In this document: one piece after another, positions 17,571-25,410 of the stretch
How positions within the stretch are numbered: the stretch's first letter is position 1
Layout: the number at the start of each line of letters is the position of its first letter
NCBI GenBank assembly: GCA_903909375.1
Contig: CAIVVM010000009.1
Span: 1-60,701, forward strand
Length of the DNA stretch: 60,701 nt
Source of the DNA: an uncultured Alphaproteobacteria bacterium
Lineage (GTDB): Bacteria > Pseudomonadota > Alphaproteobacteria > Caulobacterales > Caulobacteraceae
Reading direction: 5' to 3'
Translations under genes and position numbers: made by a program
The notes under the pieces: model-generated
The model's input: only the letters and a program-made list of their open reading frames with translations
Databases searched by the model: none
What the model was told of the DNA's origin: nothing

Positions 17571-18532
17571 TTCCGCTGTCCCGCCGGGTTCCTGACCAAA
17601 CGCGCGGTCAGCACGCCGTCCAATCCGAGGGCGGTCAGGAAGATCGATTCTGGCGGCAGAATTCCATCATTGTAGAAGGGCGTCGCGTGGTACTCGATGA
17701 TCTCGCCGCTACGGACCCGCCTGGCGACCTGATCCTCAAATCGCCGCATCCATGGGTTGTTCGAAGGGGTTTGGGTCTGCGTGACGAGATTCTGCATCGT
17801 CTTACCCGTGCCACCCAGCTGTTTGCCGAGCAAGTGGCCCCGCGCTTCATTGAATTTGTCACCATCGCCTTGCCAGCCGGGCGGTCGCAGTTTTGGGATT
17901 GCGAGTGACCCCTTACCCATGATGGCCGGCGTGAGCGTGGCGGTCACGCCGGTTGCCTGCCCGTTTGCATTCACGTGGCGGTACCGGACCTGGGGGCGGC
18001 TGACCGGCGTTGGACGGATTTCTGTCCTTGGCGGCGGCGTTCGAACGCGTGGAGCAGACCCGAAAGGTGCTGCGCCCGAAGTTACTGTGTCTGCCAACCC
18101 GCCCAACATCAAAGCCGCATCGCGCCCGCCTGGCGAGGCGTTTGCCAGCGTGGCCAGTCCGTAGCCAAGACCGCCAAGCGGGTGGTCGGCAATAAAGCGG
18201 GCCCTGGCTATCGCCTCCCGCTGTGCTCCGCGTTCCAGGGGCGACACCATGGGGTCGTCGACCTGTTGCAAAACATTCGCCACCCCGTTGTCGATCTCCC
18301 GAAACCACTTATTGCCGAGCCTGAATGCTGAATCGGGGCGCGCCCTCAGATCAAGGTCTGCGACAGGACTTGCGAAGGGTGAAAAGTACGCCTTGTTAAA
18401 CGCCGCCGACGGTCCATTCGAGGCGCCCGCTGGACGCTGTTTCTGCAGGCGCTGCTCCCAGGTCATGGCCTCATAATGCGCTCCGAGCGCGTCGAGCGCA
18501 GAGCGCGGTCCTCCCTTGGGTATCCTCGCCAT
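17567..18532 (-). CDS. Nuclease toxin (DNA/RNA non-specific endonuclease-like C-terminus)
   Basis: A 321-residue protein with an N-terminal part of unknown function (1-165) and a C-terminal toxin domain. The toxin domain has FNEARGHLLGKQLGG (RGHL at 231-234), NLVTQTQTPSNNPWMRRFED (N248 onward) and VRSGEIIEYHATPFYNDG. This resembles the DNA/RNA non-specific endonuclease type used by polymorphic toxins, with H233 and N248 as candidate catalytic and metal-binding residues. Residues 115-160 are glycine- and alanine-rich and might act in transfer. There is no signal peptide. ATG at 18532 is preferred over 18538, because the GAGAGG sequence then sits 6 bp upstream. It is coupled to the SMI1 gene and preceded by a LexA box. 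Confidence 0.8.
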   Translation of the reverse strand: MARIPKGGPRSALDALGAHYEAMTWEQRLQKQRPAGASNGPSAAFNKAYFSPFASPVADLDLRARPDSAFRLGNKWFREIDNGVANVLQQVDDPMVSPLERGAQREAIARARFIADHPLGGLGYGLATLANASPGGRDAALMLGGLADTVTSGAAPFGSAPRVRTPPPRTEIRPTPVSRPQVRYRHVNANGQATGVTATLTPAIMGKGSLAIPKLRPPGWQGDGDKFNEARGHLLGKQLGGTGKTMQNLVTQTQTPSNNPWMRRFEDQVARRVRSGEIIEYHATPFYNDGILPPESIFLTALGLDGVLTARLVRNPAGQRK

Positions 18533-18837
18533 CAACATCCTCTCATTCTGGCTTTGTCAGACTTCCGCGCGCGGCGGGCGACATCAACCTGAGTATGACA
18601 CAGGGCGGGCTCTGGTAAAGAACAAAAACAGAACAAACTTCCAGATCGATCTCGCTCTGGGGCTGTCAGTCCCCTCCAGTCACAAGCCCCCGTCCGGTGA
18701 TGCTCGTGCCGACCCAACGCCATCCGTTCCGCGAACCCCCGCCGGCCACGCATTTCCCCCGCAACCCCGCTGGACCGGAGCCGTCCGGCCGTGCCATGTA
18801 GCCGGAGCCTGCCCACGGGAAAGCTCCGACCGCCCAC
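18533..18837. promoter_or_regulatory. Divergent intergenic region of toxin operon and phn operon
   Basis: This 305 bp stretch holds no gene. On the toxin side it contains the LexA-type box (18620-18634) and a possible promoter, TTTACC-N16-CATACT on the reverse strand just below the box. The GC-rich half next to the ABC-transporter gene shows no clear element. Confidence 0.5.
18620..18634 (-). promoter_or_regulatory. LexA (SOS) box, GTTC-N7-GTTC, upstream of toxin gene
   Basis: The forward strand reads GAACAAAAACAGAAC, so the toxin strand reads GTTCTGTTTTTGTTC. This is the alphaproteobacterial LexA direct repeat GTTC-N7-GTTC with a T-rich spacer. It is 88 bp upstream of the toxin ATG and adjoins a possible -35 element. 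By chance about two such 8-base matches are expected in the whole window, but the intergenic position and T-rich spacer make a real site likelier. LexA binding is not shown. Confidence 0.6.
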
Positions 18838-19632
18838 ATGTCCGACGCCGCAGTTCTGTCGATACGGAACGCCTCCAAGACCTTTGGTGAGCGCCGCGCG
18901 CTTGATGGCGTGTCCCTGGATGTCGCCAAGGGAGAGATGATCGCCCTGATCGGCCCGTCGGGGTCGGGCAAGTCGACCTTGCTGCGCTCGATCAGCGCCC
19001 TGCAGACCATCGACGCCGGCCCGGGCGTCATCAGCGCGTTCGGCGGGCCGGTGCAGAAGGACGGCAAGATCGACGCCGACGTTCGCAAGACGCGCACCCG
19101 GATCGGGATGATCTTCCAGCAGTTCAATCTGGTGGGCCGGCTCAGCCTGTTCACCAATGTGGCGTTGGGGTCGCTGGGCCGGATCGGGTTCTGGCGCGCG
19201 GCGCTGGGCATGTGGCCGGACGAGACCAAGCACGCCACCATGGCGGCGCTCCACCGGTTCGGCATTTCGGACTATGCGACCCAGCGCGCCAACACCCTGA
19301 GCGGCGGCCAGCAACAGCGCGGCGCCATCGCGCGCGCCCTGGTGCAGAAGGCCAAGATCATCCTGGCCGACGAGCCCGTCGCCTCGCTGGACCCGGTCTC
19401 GGCGCGGCGCGTGATGGATATCCTGCGCGAACTGAACCGCACCGATGGCCTGACCGTGTTGGTCACCCTGCATCAGGTGGACTACGCGCTGCGCTACTGT
19501 GACCGCGTGGTCGCCCTGAAGGCTGGACACGTGGTCTATGACGGCCCGGCCGGCGGCCTGAAGACCGAACAGCTTATCGACATCTACGGCCCGGAATTCG
19601 AGGACGTCTTCTGGGAAGGAGCGCCGACATGA
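18838..19632 (+). CDS. phnC: Phosphonate-type ABC transporter, ATP-binding protein
   Basis: A 264-residue ABC ATPase. Walker A is GPSGSGKST (39-47), the signature is LSGGQQQRGAIARAL, Walker B is KIILADEPVASLDPVS, and the H-loop is TLHQVDYALRYC. The FQQFNLVGRLSLFTNVALGS region is typical of the PhnC group. It overlaps the next gene (substrate-binding protein) by 4 bp, as expected for a coupled operon. The family imports phosphonates, phosphite or related anions. No C-P lyase or phosphonatase genes lie in the window, so the substrate cannot be assigned. Confidence 0.92.
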   Translation: MSDAAVLSIRNASKTFGERRALDGVSLDVAKGEMIALIGPSGSGKSTLLRSISALQTIDAGPGVISAFGGPVQKDGKIDADVRKTRTRIGMIFQQFNLVGRLSLFTNVALGSLGRIGFWRAALGMWPDETKHATMAALHRFGISDYATQRANTLSGGQQQRGAIARALVQKAKIILADEPVASLDPVSARRVMDILRELNRTDGLTVLVTLHQVDYALRYCDRVVALKAGHVVYDGPAGGLKTEQLIDIYGPEFEDVFWEGAPT

Positions 19633-20642
19633 ACCGCCGCATTCTGACCGCCACCCTGCTGGCGGCCGCCCTCGGGCTTTCCGCCTGCGGAGAGAAGGCC
19701 GAACAGCCAGCTGCCGGCGCCCCGCCCACCGAGCTGACCTTCTCGATCCTGTCCGCCGAGAACCAGGCCTCGACCCAGCCCCTGTGGCAGCCTCTGCTCG
19801 ACGACATGTCGGCGCAGATCGGCATCCCGGTTAAGCCCTATTTCGCCACCAACTATACCTCGCTGGTCGAGGCGATGCGGTTCAAGCAGGTGCAGCTGGG
19901 CTGGTTCTCCGCCTCGCCGGCGCTGCAGGCGATAAAGCGCGCTGACGGCGAGGTCCTGGGCCGCGTTGTCGACGCCAGCGGCGAAGGCACCTACACCTCG
20001 GTGATCATCGCGAGGAAGGGCAGCGGGGTCACGCTGGAAAAAATCCTGAAGTGCGACAAGACGATCTCGTTCGGCATGGGCGACACCCAGTCGACCTCCG
20101 GAACGCTCGCGCCAAAGACCTATCTGTTCACCCCCCGCAACATCGACCCCCAGGCCTGCTTCAAGACTGTCCGGGCGGCCAATCACCAGGCCAATGTGTT
20201 TGCAGTCGCCAACGGGGTGATGGATGCGGCCACGAACAACTCCGTCGGCCTGCTGTTCGCGGCCCGCCAGAATCCAAAGGTGGCCGAGAAGGTGGAAGTG
20301 ATCTGGTCATCGCCCCCGCTGCCGGAATCCTCGATCGTCGTCAGGCGTGACATGGATCCGGCGCTGAAAGAGAAGATCCGCCAGTTCTTCCTGACCTATG
20401 GCACAGGGTCCGACGCCGCGGCCGAAAAGCAGCGCGAGGTCCTGAAGGGCCTGGCCTATGGCGGCTTCCGCCCCGCCGACAACACCTACCTGAACCCCGT
20501 TCGCGAGATGGAGGCCTCCGAGGGGCTGGCCGTCGCCAAGCGTTCGGGCGACAAGGCCAAGATCGCGGCGGCCCAGGCGGAGTTCGACCAGGTGACGGCC
20601 GACGCCGCCAGGTCACGCGCCGAAAACCCGCCCACCCCATGA
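19629..20642 (+). CDS. phnD: Phosphonate/phosphite-type substrate-binding lipoprotein
   Basis: A 337-residue periplasmic binding protein with a lipoprotein signal peptide (MNRRILTATLLAAALGLSAC, lipid on C20). The PhnD/type-2 periplasmic fold is visible in LTFSILSAENQASTQPLW, GIPVKPYFATNYTSLVEAMR, QVQLGWFSASPALQAIKRA and FGMGDTQSTSGTLAPKTY. The SASPAL and DTQSTSG loops usually contact the phosphonate or phosphite group. The C-terminal tail (about 310-337) is alanine-rich. It is coupled to phnC and phnE by 4 bp overlaps. Ligand specificity, between phosphonate, phosphite and phosphate-like anions, is not decided by sequence alone. Confidence 0.9.
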   Translation: MNRRILTATLLAAALGLSACGEKAEQPAAGAPPTELTFSILSAENQASTQPLWQPLLDDMSAQIGIPVKPYFATNYTSLVEAMRFKQVQLGWFSASPALQAIKRADGEVLGRVVDASGEGTYTSVIIARKGSGVTLEKILKCDKTISFGMGDTQSTSGTLAPKTYLFTPRNIDPQACFKTVRAANHQANVFAVANGVMDAATNNSVGLLFAARQNPKVAEKVEVIWSSPPLPESSIVVRRDMDPALKEKIRQFFLTYGTGSDAAAEKQREVLKGLAYGGFRPADNTYLNPVREMEASEGLAVAKRSGDKAKIAAAQAEFDQVTADAARSRAENPPTP

Positions 20643-21442
20643 GTGTCCAGCCCACGCCCGTTCCGCCGCCGCCCAGCCGCACGCTGCTTCAGCGGGCGCC
20701 CGACCTCTTGCTCTGGGGCGGGGTGTTTGTCCTGCTGGCCATCGCCTTCGGGCCGGCGGAAATCCGCAAGATCCCGCTGCTGTTCTCCAACTCCGCCAAC
20801 ATGCAGGAGATGGGGCGCGGCTTCACCCAGCCGGACTTCACGGACTGGCGTCTCTATGTCGCCCAGATGTGGCTGACGGTGCAGATTGCGATCTGGGGCA
20901 CCTCGCTGGCGGTGCTGATGGCCATCCCGCTGGGCCTTCTCGCCTCGCGCAACATCACACCGGCCTTCATTCAGGTGCCGGTCCGCCGGTTCCTGGACAT
21001 TGTGCGCTCTGCGCCGGATCTGGTGCTGGGCATGATCTTTCTTGTGGCCGTGGGACCCGGGCCGCTGGCCGGTGTCATGGCGCTGGCGATCAACACGTCA
21101 GGCGTGCTGGCCAAGTTGTTCTCCGAGGCTGTGGAGTCCATCGACAAGGGCCCGGTCGAAGGCGTGCGGGCCACGGGCGCCGCGAAGTTGCATGAGATCA
21201 ACTGGGGGGTCATCCCGCAGGTGGCGCCGCTCTGGACCTCCTATGCGCTGTATCGCTTCGAATCCAACAGCCGCAGCGCCACGGTGCTGGGCCTGATCGG
21301 CGCTGGCGGCATCGGCCAGGTGCTGTTCGATTCCCTGAACGCCTTCGCCTACTCGCGCACGGCCGCCATCGTGCTGGTGATCATCGTCGCCGTCAGCCTG
21401 ATCGACATGCTGAGCCAGGCGATCCGCAGCCGCCTGCTTTAG
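20639..21442 (+). CDS. phnE: Phosphonate-type ABC transporter, permease
   Basis: A 267-residue inner-membrane permease with about six hydrophobic helices. The EAA loop that docks the ATPase is visible as EAVESIDKGPVEGVRATGAA followed by LHEINWGVIPQVAPLW. A second conserved stretch is SNSRSATVLGLIGAGGIGQV. The gene closes a three-gene phnCDE-type operon, overlapping phnD by 4 bp, and is followed by a convergent Nudix gene. No second permease is seen, so the channel is probably a homodimer, as is usual in this family. Confidence 0.92.
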   Translation: MSVQPTPVPPPPSRTLLQRAPDLLLWGGVFVLLAIAFGPAEIRKIPLLFSNSANMQEMGRGFTQPDFTDWRLYVAQMWLTVQIAIWGTSLAVLMAIPLGLLASRNITPAFIQVPVRRFLDIVRSAPDLVLGMIFLVAVGPGPLAGVMALAINTSGVLAKLFSEAVESIDKGPVEGVRATGAAKLHEINWGVIPQVAPLWTSYALYRFESNSRSATVLGLIGAGGIGQVLFDSLNAFAYSRTAAIVLVIIVAVSLIDMLSQAIRSRLL

Positions 21443-21454
21443 GACACCCCGCCG

Positions 21455-21904
21455 TCAGGTCTTGAACTTCGTCAGCAATGCCCGGAGTTCAGGTTCGTCG
21501 ACCATGCCGGCCGCTTCGGCGGGCGTGGTCCAGTGCCGGGAGCGCTGCCCCAGTTCCGGCCAGGCTGCGCGCTCCTCGCGTACCTCCAGGGCAAATACCC
21601 TGACCCGTACGTGTTGCAGCCGACCGCTCTTAAGCCGCTTGTCGTAGTGAAAAACGCCCAGGCTCTTGCGGGCCAGTTGCCCCAGCACGCCGGCTTCCTC
21701 GAAGGCTTCCTGAGCGGCGGTGACGCCGGGCTTCATCAATTTGATGGGCCAGCCTTTTGGAATCACCCAGCGCCGCGTCTCGCGTGAGGTGATCAGAAGG
21801 ACTTCAACCGCACCGTCGGGACGACGACGCCAGGGCAGGGCCGCATACTGGGTCCGCGGTTCCCGGTCCGGTTCCGCGCGTATCCTGGTGACCCTTTTGG
21901 CCAT
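21455..21904 (-). CDS. Nudix hydrolase
   Basis: A 149-residue Nudix-fold enzyme of the small alphaproteobacterial group related to diphosphoinositol polyphosphate hydrolases. The box reads GWPIKLMKPGVTAAQEAFEE then AGV. The second half (QEAFEEAGV) keeps the two metal-binding glutamates, but the usual first glutamate position is M, and R of REUxEE is Q. The motif before it, RRWVIPKGWPIK, is typical of this branch. Nudix enzymes split nucleoside diphosphates linked to another group; the substrate is unknown. It lies alone between the phn operon (convergent) and the glycosyltransferase gene. Confidence 0.85.
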   Translation of the reverse strand: MAKRVTRIRAEPDREPRTQYAALPWRRRPDGAVEVLLITSRETRRWVIPKGWPIKLMKPGVTAAQEAFEEAGVLGQLARKSLGVFHYDKRLKSGRLQHVRVRVFALEVREERAAWPELGQRSRHWTTPAEAAGMVDEPELRALLTKFKT

Positions 21905-22021
21905 GGGTGGCTGAACGCTCCCGCGTCGAATCGGGTCAACGGCGAGCCCGGGAAAGGGCGTTTACACACCGGCCCGGCGATCGCCAAATTGATTGTCACA
22001 AAATCGTCATATAAGTCCTGG

Positions 22022-23428
22022 TCAGGCGTCTTCGGGCGTCTTGCGGCGCACCCGCGCCAGGCGGCGAAGCCGACGCCAGAACCGGGATTTCTCCGCCTCC
22101 GGATAGGGCTGCAGGTTCTTCACAAAGTCTTCGGCGCAGGACCGCCAGGAGAAGGTCTCGGCGAAGGCGCGGACGCGCGAACGGTCCAGATCCAGCGCCT
22201 GCAGGCAGGCCTCCCTCAGCCCCTCGGTCGCCGTCAGCGCCAGGACGCCAGCGCCGGAGCCCGGGATCAGGTCGATAGGTCCGGGCGCCGGATAGGCGGC
22301 CACTGGCGTACCTGCGGCCATGGCCTCGAGGATCACCAGGCCAAAGGTGTCGGTGAGTGACGGGAACACAAACACGTCGGCGCAGGCGTAGCAGGCGGCC
22401 AGTTCCGCGCCGGACTTGGGTCCCTTAAACACCACGTTCGGATATCGCGCCTTCAATTCATCCAGCTGTGGGCCAGGGCCCACCACCACCTTGGTGCCGG
22501 GCAGGTCGAGCGCGACGAAGGCCTCGATATTCTTCTCCACGGCCACGCGACCGACGTTCAGGAATATGGGTCTGGCCAGGCCTTCGAAGATGTCGGGTTC
22601 GCCCTCCGCCCGGGGGTGGAAGACCTCGGTGTCGACGCCGCGCGACCAGGCCGAGATGTTGCGGAACCCGTGGCGCGACAGCTCCTCGCGCATCGTGGGC
22701 GTGGCGACCATCAACCGGCCCGACGGCTTGTGGAACCACTTCATGTAGGCATAGCCCGCCGCCAGCGGCAAAGGCAGTCGCGCCGACACATACTCCGGGA
22801 AACGCGTGTGATAGCTGGTGGTGAACGGCAGCTTCCACTCCACGCAGATCCGCCGGGCCGCCAATCCGATGGGGCCTTCGGTGGCGATGTGTACGGCCTC
22901 GGGCTCAAACGCCTTGAAGCGCTCCTGGATGGGCTCGTACACCCCGATCGCCACCTTGATCTCGGCATAGGTGGGCAGGGGGAAGGTCTTGAACTGGCCG
23001 GGGTGGATGACCTCGACCGTATGCCCCATGGCCTCCAGTTCGCTCACGACACGGGTCAGGGTGCGGACCACGCCGTTCACCTGGGGTTCCCAGGCGTCCG
23101 ACGCCAGCAGGATCCGCATGGGCCGTAGCGCATCGCGCGGTGCGATGATCGCCTCACGCAGGCGCCGGTCCGACCGCATCGGCTTGGGCGGCTCGGTCCT
23201 CGACAACGCCTCGGTCTGGATCCACGCCCAGAAGGCGCCCAGCAGCGCTTCCTTGGTGGGGAAGTGCCGATAGACGGTGCGTTCGCCAACACCGGCCTCC
23301 TGGGCGACATCGGCGAAGCCCAGGTCTTCAAGTGAGCGGGTTTCAAGCTGACGCCCCACGGCGCGCAGGATCTGTTCGCGGGTCTCTTCGCGCTGACGCT
23401 CGCGGAGGTTTGGCGAGGGATTTTTCAT
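22022..23428 (-). CDS. TetR helix-turn-helix fused to GT4 glycosyltransferase
   Basis: A single 468-residue open frame. Residues 1-75 are a TetR DNA-binding domain: REETREQILRAVGRQLETRS, LGFADVAQEAGVGERTVYRH, then FPTKEALLGAFWAWIQ. After a linker of about 25 residues, M104 begins a normal GT4 glycosyltransferase (MRILLASDAWEPQVNGVVRT, later VATPTMREELSRHGF, FLNVGRVAVEKNIEAF, VVVGPGPQLDELKARYP and FPSLTDTFGLVILEAMAAGT). The ligand-binding half of a TetR protein is absent. No ribosome-binding sequence precedes the internal ATG at 23119, so translation probably starts at 23428. Glycosyltransferases of this subgroup resemble mannosyl- or glucosyl-diacylglycerol synthases; sugar and acceptor are unknown. 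The fusion could be a real product or the result of a deletion. Confidence 0.8.
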   Translation of the reverse strand: MKNPSPNLRERQREETREQILRAVGRQLETRSLEDLGFADVAQEAGVGERTVYRHFPTKEALLGAFWAWIQTEALSRTEPPKPMRSDRRLREAIIAPRDALRPMRILLASDAWEPQVNGVVRTLTRVVSELEAMGHTVEVIHPGQFKTFPLPTYAEIKVAIGVYEPIQERFKAFEPEAVHIATEGPIGLAARRICVEWKLPFTTSYHTRFPEYVSARLPLPLAAGYAYMKWFHKPSGRLMVATPTMREELSRHGFRNISAWSRGVDTEVFHPRAEGEPDIFEGLARPIFLNVGRVAVEKNIEAFVALDLPGTKVVVGPGPQLDELKARYPNVVFKGPKSGAELAACYACADVFVFPSLTDTFGLVILEAMAAGTPVAAYPAPGPIDLIPGSGAGVLALTATEGLREACLQALDLDRSRVRAFAETFSWRSCAEDFVKNLQPYPEAEKSRFWRRLRRLARVRRKTPEDA

Positions 23429-23437
23429 GGCAGTGGA

Positions 23438-23464
23438 ACTGTCACGAAATCACATTCACTGTCA
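23438..23464. promoter_or_regulatory. Direct repeats and -35-like sequence upstream of the fusion gene
   Basis: ACTGTCA occurs at 23438-23444 and again at 23458-23464 on the forward strand, 20 bp apart. On the reverse strand the upstream copy reads TTGACAGT, which fits a -35 element pointing at the fusion gene. A recognition site for the TetR domain is possible but unproven. Confidence 0.35.
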
Positions 23465-23636
23465 ACGTGGGGCTCATACCCCGCGCTCTACGGCAGATCG
23501 GTGACGCGGCGCCCATTCGGCGACCAGTTTCAGGCAAATGGCGGCGAACAGGTGCTGCGGTATGGTGGCCCCCGCCACAGGCGGTTACGAGAGGCGGGAC
23601 GAAGGCTTGACTTCGATTGAGAACGGACAAGGTCCG

Positions 23637-24275
23637 ATGGACGACCGCACGCCACTTGCCAAGGCCACGCCGAAATCGCTCCGGACCCGCGCGCGGATTC
23701 TGGAAGCGGCGATGCAGCTGTTTGTCGATATCGGGTACCACGCCGCCACCAACGCCGTGATCGCGGACGCCGCCCACCTTACGCGCGGCGCGATGCTGTA
23801 TCACTTCGCCACCCGGGAAGATCTCGTCGAGGCGGTGATCGAGCACATCGAACTGCAACGTGCGCGTCTGTTCGAGAAGGCGGCCTCAGCGCCGACCGCG
23901 CCGGGGGTGGATGCGGCAGAGCATGCCATCGATGTCTACTGGTCCATGCTGCACGAGGCGCCGTTCCAGGCCTTCGCCGAACTGGAGGCGGCGTCGCGGA
24001 CTGACGCCATGCTCCGGGAGCGGCTGGCCGGCGCCCGCAGCGAGTTCGACCGTGCCCAACTGGGGGGCGACCGGTTCGGCGCGCTGGTGCAGGCCGGCGT
24101 CGATCCGAGGTTCCAGACCAGCCGCGATCTGGGGCGTTTCCTGCTGGAGGGCCTGGCCAAGGGCTCCATCACCTACGATGAAACCGCCCGGCGCGAGCGC
24201 CTGCTGACGGTGGTCAAGCGCGCCGTGCGCATGCTGAACCGCAAGGGTGACCTGCAGGATCTCTGGACGAACTAG
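23637..24275 (+). CDS. TetR/AcrR family transcriptional regulator
   Basis: A 212-residue regulator. The N-terminal helix-turn-helix is SLRTRARILEAAMQLFVDIG then NAVIADAAHLTRGAMLYHFA and TREDLVEAVIEHIELQ; the remaining 150 residues form the ligand-binding part. The ATG at 23637 is preferred to an upstream TTG at 23538, because the extra residues show no family similarity. It is convergent with a D-2-hydroxyacid dehydrogenase gene, overlapping by 4 bp, and it faces away from the fused TetR-glycosyltransferase gene. Whether it regulates either neighbour is not known. Confidence 0.88.
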   Translation: MDDRTPLAKATPKSLRTRARILEAAMQLFVDIGYHAATNAVIADAAHLTRGAMLYHFATREDLVEAVIEHIELQRARLFEKAASAPTAPGVDAAEHAIDVYWSMLHEAPFQAFAELEAASRTDAMLRERLAGARSEFDRAQLGGDRFGALVQAGVDPRFQTSRDLGRFLLEGLAKGSITYDETARRERLLTVVKRAVRMLNRKGDLQDLWTN

Positions 24276-25252
24276 CCCCCCAGGACGTCCGCCGCCGCAG
24301 CCTCGTTCTCCAAGGCCTCGCCGCCCAGATACCGCCGCAGATTCTCCAGGAACAGCGTGTCATTGCGCCCGGCGTTGCCCGCGCTCATGCCCGATGAGTG
24401 CGGGGTGAGCGTCACGCGCGGGTGATTCCAGAACCGGCTTTCGGCAGGCAGGGGCTCTGTCTCGAACACGTCAAGCACCGCATGCTCGGGGATGCCACGA
24501 TCCAGCGCGGCCAGCAGGGCGGCCTCGTCCACCAGCGGCCCGCGCCCCACATTCACGAAGATCGATCCGGGCGTCATCCGCTCGAACAGACCGGCGTTGG
24601 CGACATGACGGGTTTCCGGCGTCAGCGGCGCGGCCAGCACCAGCACATCGGTTTCCGCCATCAGTTCCGGCAGGTCGGCCTGCTTCGCCATGCGATCCGC
24701 GGCAGGATCCAGCGCCGGGCTGCGGCGGATCGCTGTGATATGGGCGCCGAAGGCCCGGGCGCGCACCGCGACGCCGCGCCCGATGGCGCCGAAGCCGAAG
24801 ATCGTCCAGCGCGAGCCCTCGATCTCGCGGAAGGGCCGGCGCTCCCACTGTCCCGCCGTCTGGGCAGACCGCCGGCCGGGACCATCCTGCAGCGCGTCCA
24901 GCACGCCCCACAGCACATAGTCGGCCATCCCCACAGCCTGACCATGGCTGGTGGTGAGCCGGGCGCCCTTCTGGATGAACTGGCCAAAGACCGGATTGTC
25001 GAAACCGGCCGCGCCGCTCTGTACCCACTTGAGTGCAGATGACTTCAGCGCCGCGGTCATGAAGGTCCGGGCGCCCGGGCTGAAGAAGGCGTCCGCGTTG
25101 GCCCAGACGATATCGGGCTGCGCCCTATCGGCGTCGAGGGCCTGCCCCGCCAGCAGGATTTCTCCCGCGTCATTGACCGTGAGCGCCTCGACGCCCGCCG
25201 GGATCAACGCCTCAACGCGCCGCCAGGCCTTCTCGTGAATCAACAGTCGCAT
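24272..25252 (-). CDS. D-2-hydroxyacid dehydrogenase
   Basis: A 326-residue NAD(P)-dependent enzyme of the formate/glycerate dehydrogenase family. The nucleotide-binding motif is SRWTIFGFGAIGRGVAVRAR, the catalytic acid/base region is RGPLVDEAALLAALDRGIPE with AVLDVFETEPLP, and the catalytic histidine should be the H of LTPHSSGM near the C-terminus. It reduces 2-oxo acids to D-2-hydroxy acids or the reverse; substrate unknown. The ATG at 25252 gives the normal N-terminus MRLLIHEKAW; a longer frame running to 26251 is a shadow of the next gene. A palindromic operator candidate lies 12 bp upstream. Confidence 0.88.
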   Translation of the reverse strand: MRLLIHEKAWRRVEALIPAGVEALTVNDAGEILLAGQALDADRAQPDIVWANADAFFSPGARTFMTAALKSSALKWVQSGAAGFDNPVFGQFIQKGARLTTSHGQAVGMADYVLWGVLDALQDGPGRRSAQTAGQWERRPFREIEGSRWTIFGFGAIGRGVAVRARAFGAHITAIRRSPALDPAADRMAKQADLPELMAETDVLVLAAPLTPETRHVANAGLFERMTPGSIFVNVGRGPLVDEAALLAALDRGIPEHAVLDVFETEPLPAESRFWNHPRVTLTPHSSGMSAGNAGRNDTLFLENLRRYLGGEALENEAAAADVLGG

Positions 25253-25264
25253 GGGTTCCTCCCA

Positions 25265-25313
25265 GATCACGTCGAGACTGGATTGACTCAATCCAATCTC
25301 GAAAAACGTGATC
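25265..25313. promoter_or_regulatory. Nested palindrome upstream of the hydroxyacid dehydrogenase gene
   Basis: A 17 bp perfect palindrome about a central base, TGGATTGA-c-TCAATCCA (25279-25295), sits inside a larger imperfect inverted repeat. Its outer arms are GATCACGT (25265-25272) and ACGTGATC (25306-25313). Its position, 12 bp from the start codon of the dehydrogenase gene, suggests an operator for a dimeric regulator rather than a terminator. The regulator is unknown. Confidence 0.45.
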
Positions 25314-25324
25314 GCCCTCATAAG

Positions 25325-25381
25325 TCCAGAGCGGGTTGCGGGCGGAAAACCGGTTCCCACTTTTCCCCAATCCGCTCTGGA
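25325..25381. repeat. Alphaproteobacterial intergenic repeat (GGAAAACCGGTTCCCACTTT type)
   Basis: TCCAGAGCGG (25325-25334) and CCGCTCTGGA (25372-25381) form a perfect 10 bp inverted repeat around a core with GGAAAACCGGTTCCCACTTT. Short elements of this kind occur many times between genes in alphaproteobacteria. It lies after the large lipoprotein gene on the reverse strand. Only one copy was noticed in this window. Confidence 0.5.
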
Positions 25382-25410
25382 CCGGTTTAGCCGGGAAGGG
25401 GTCCCATTAG

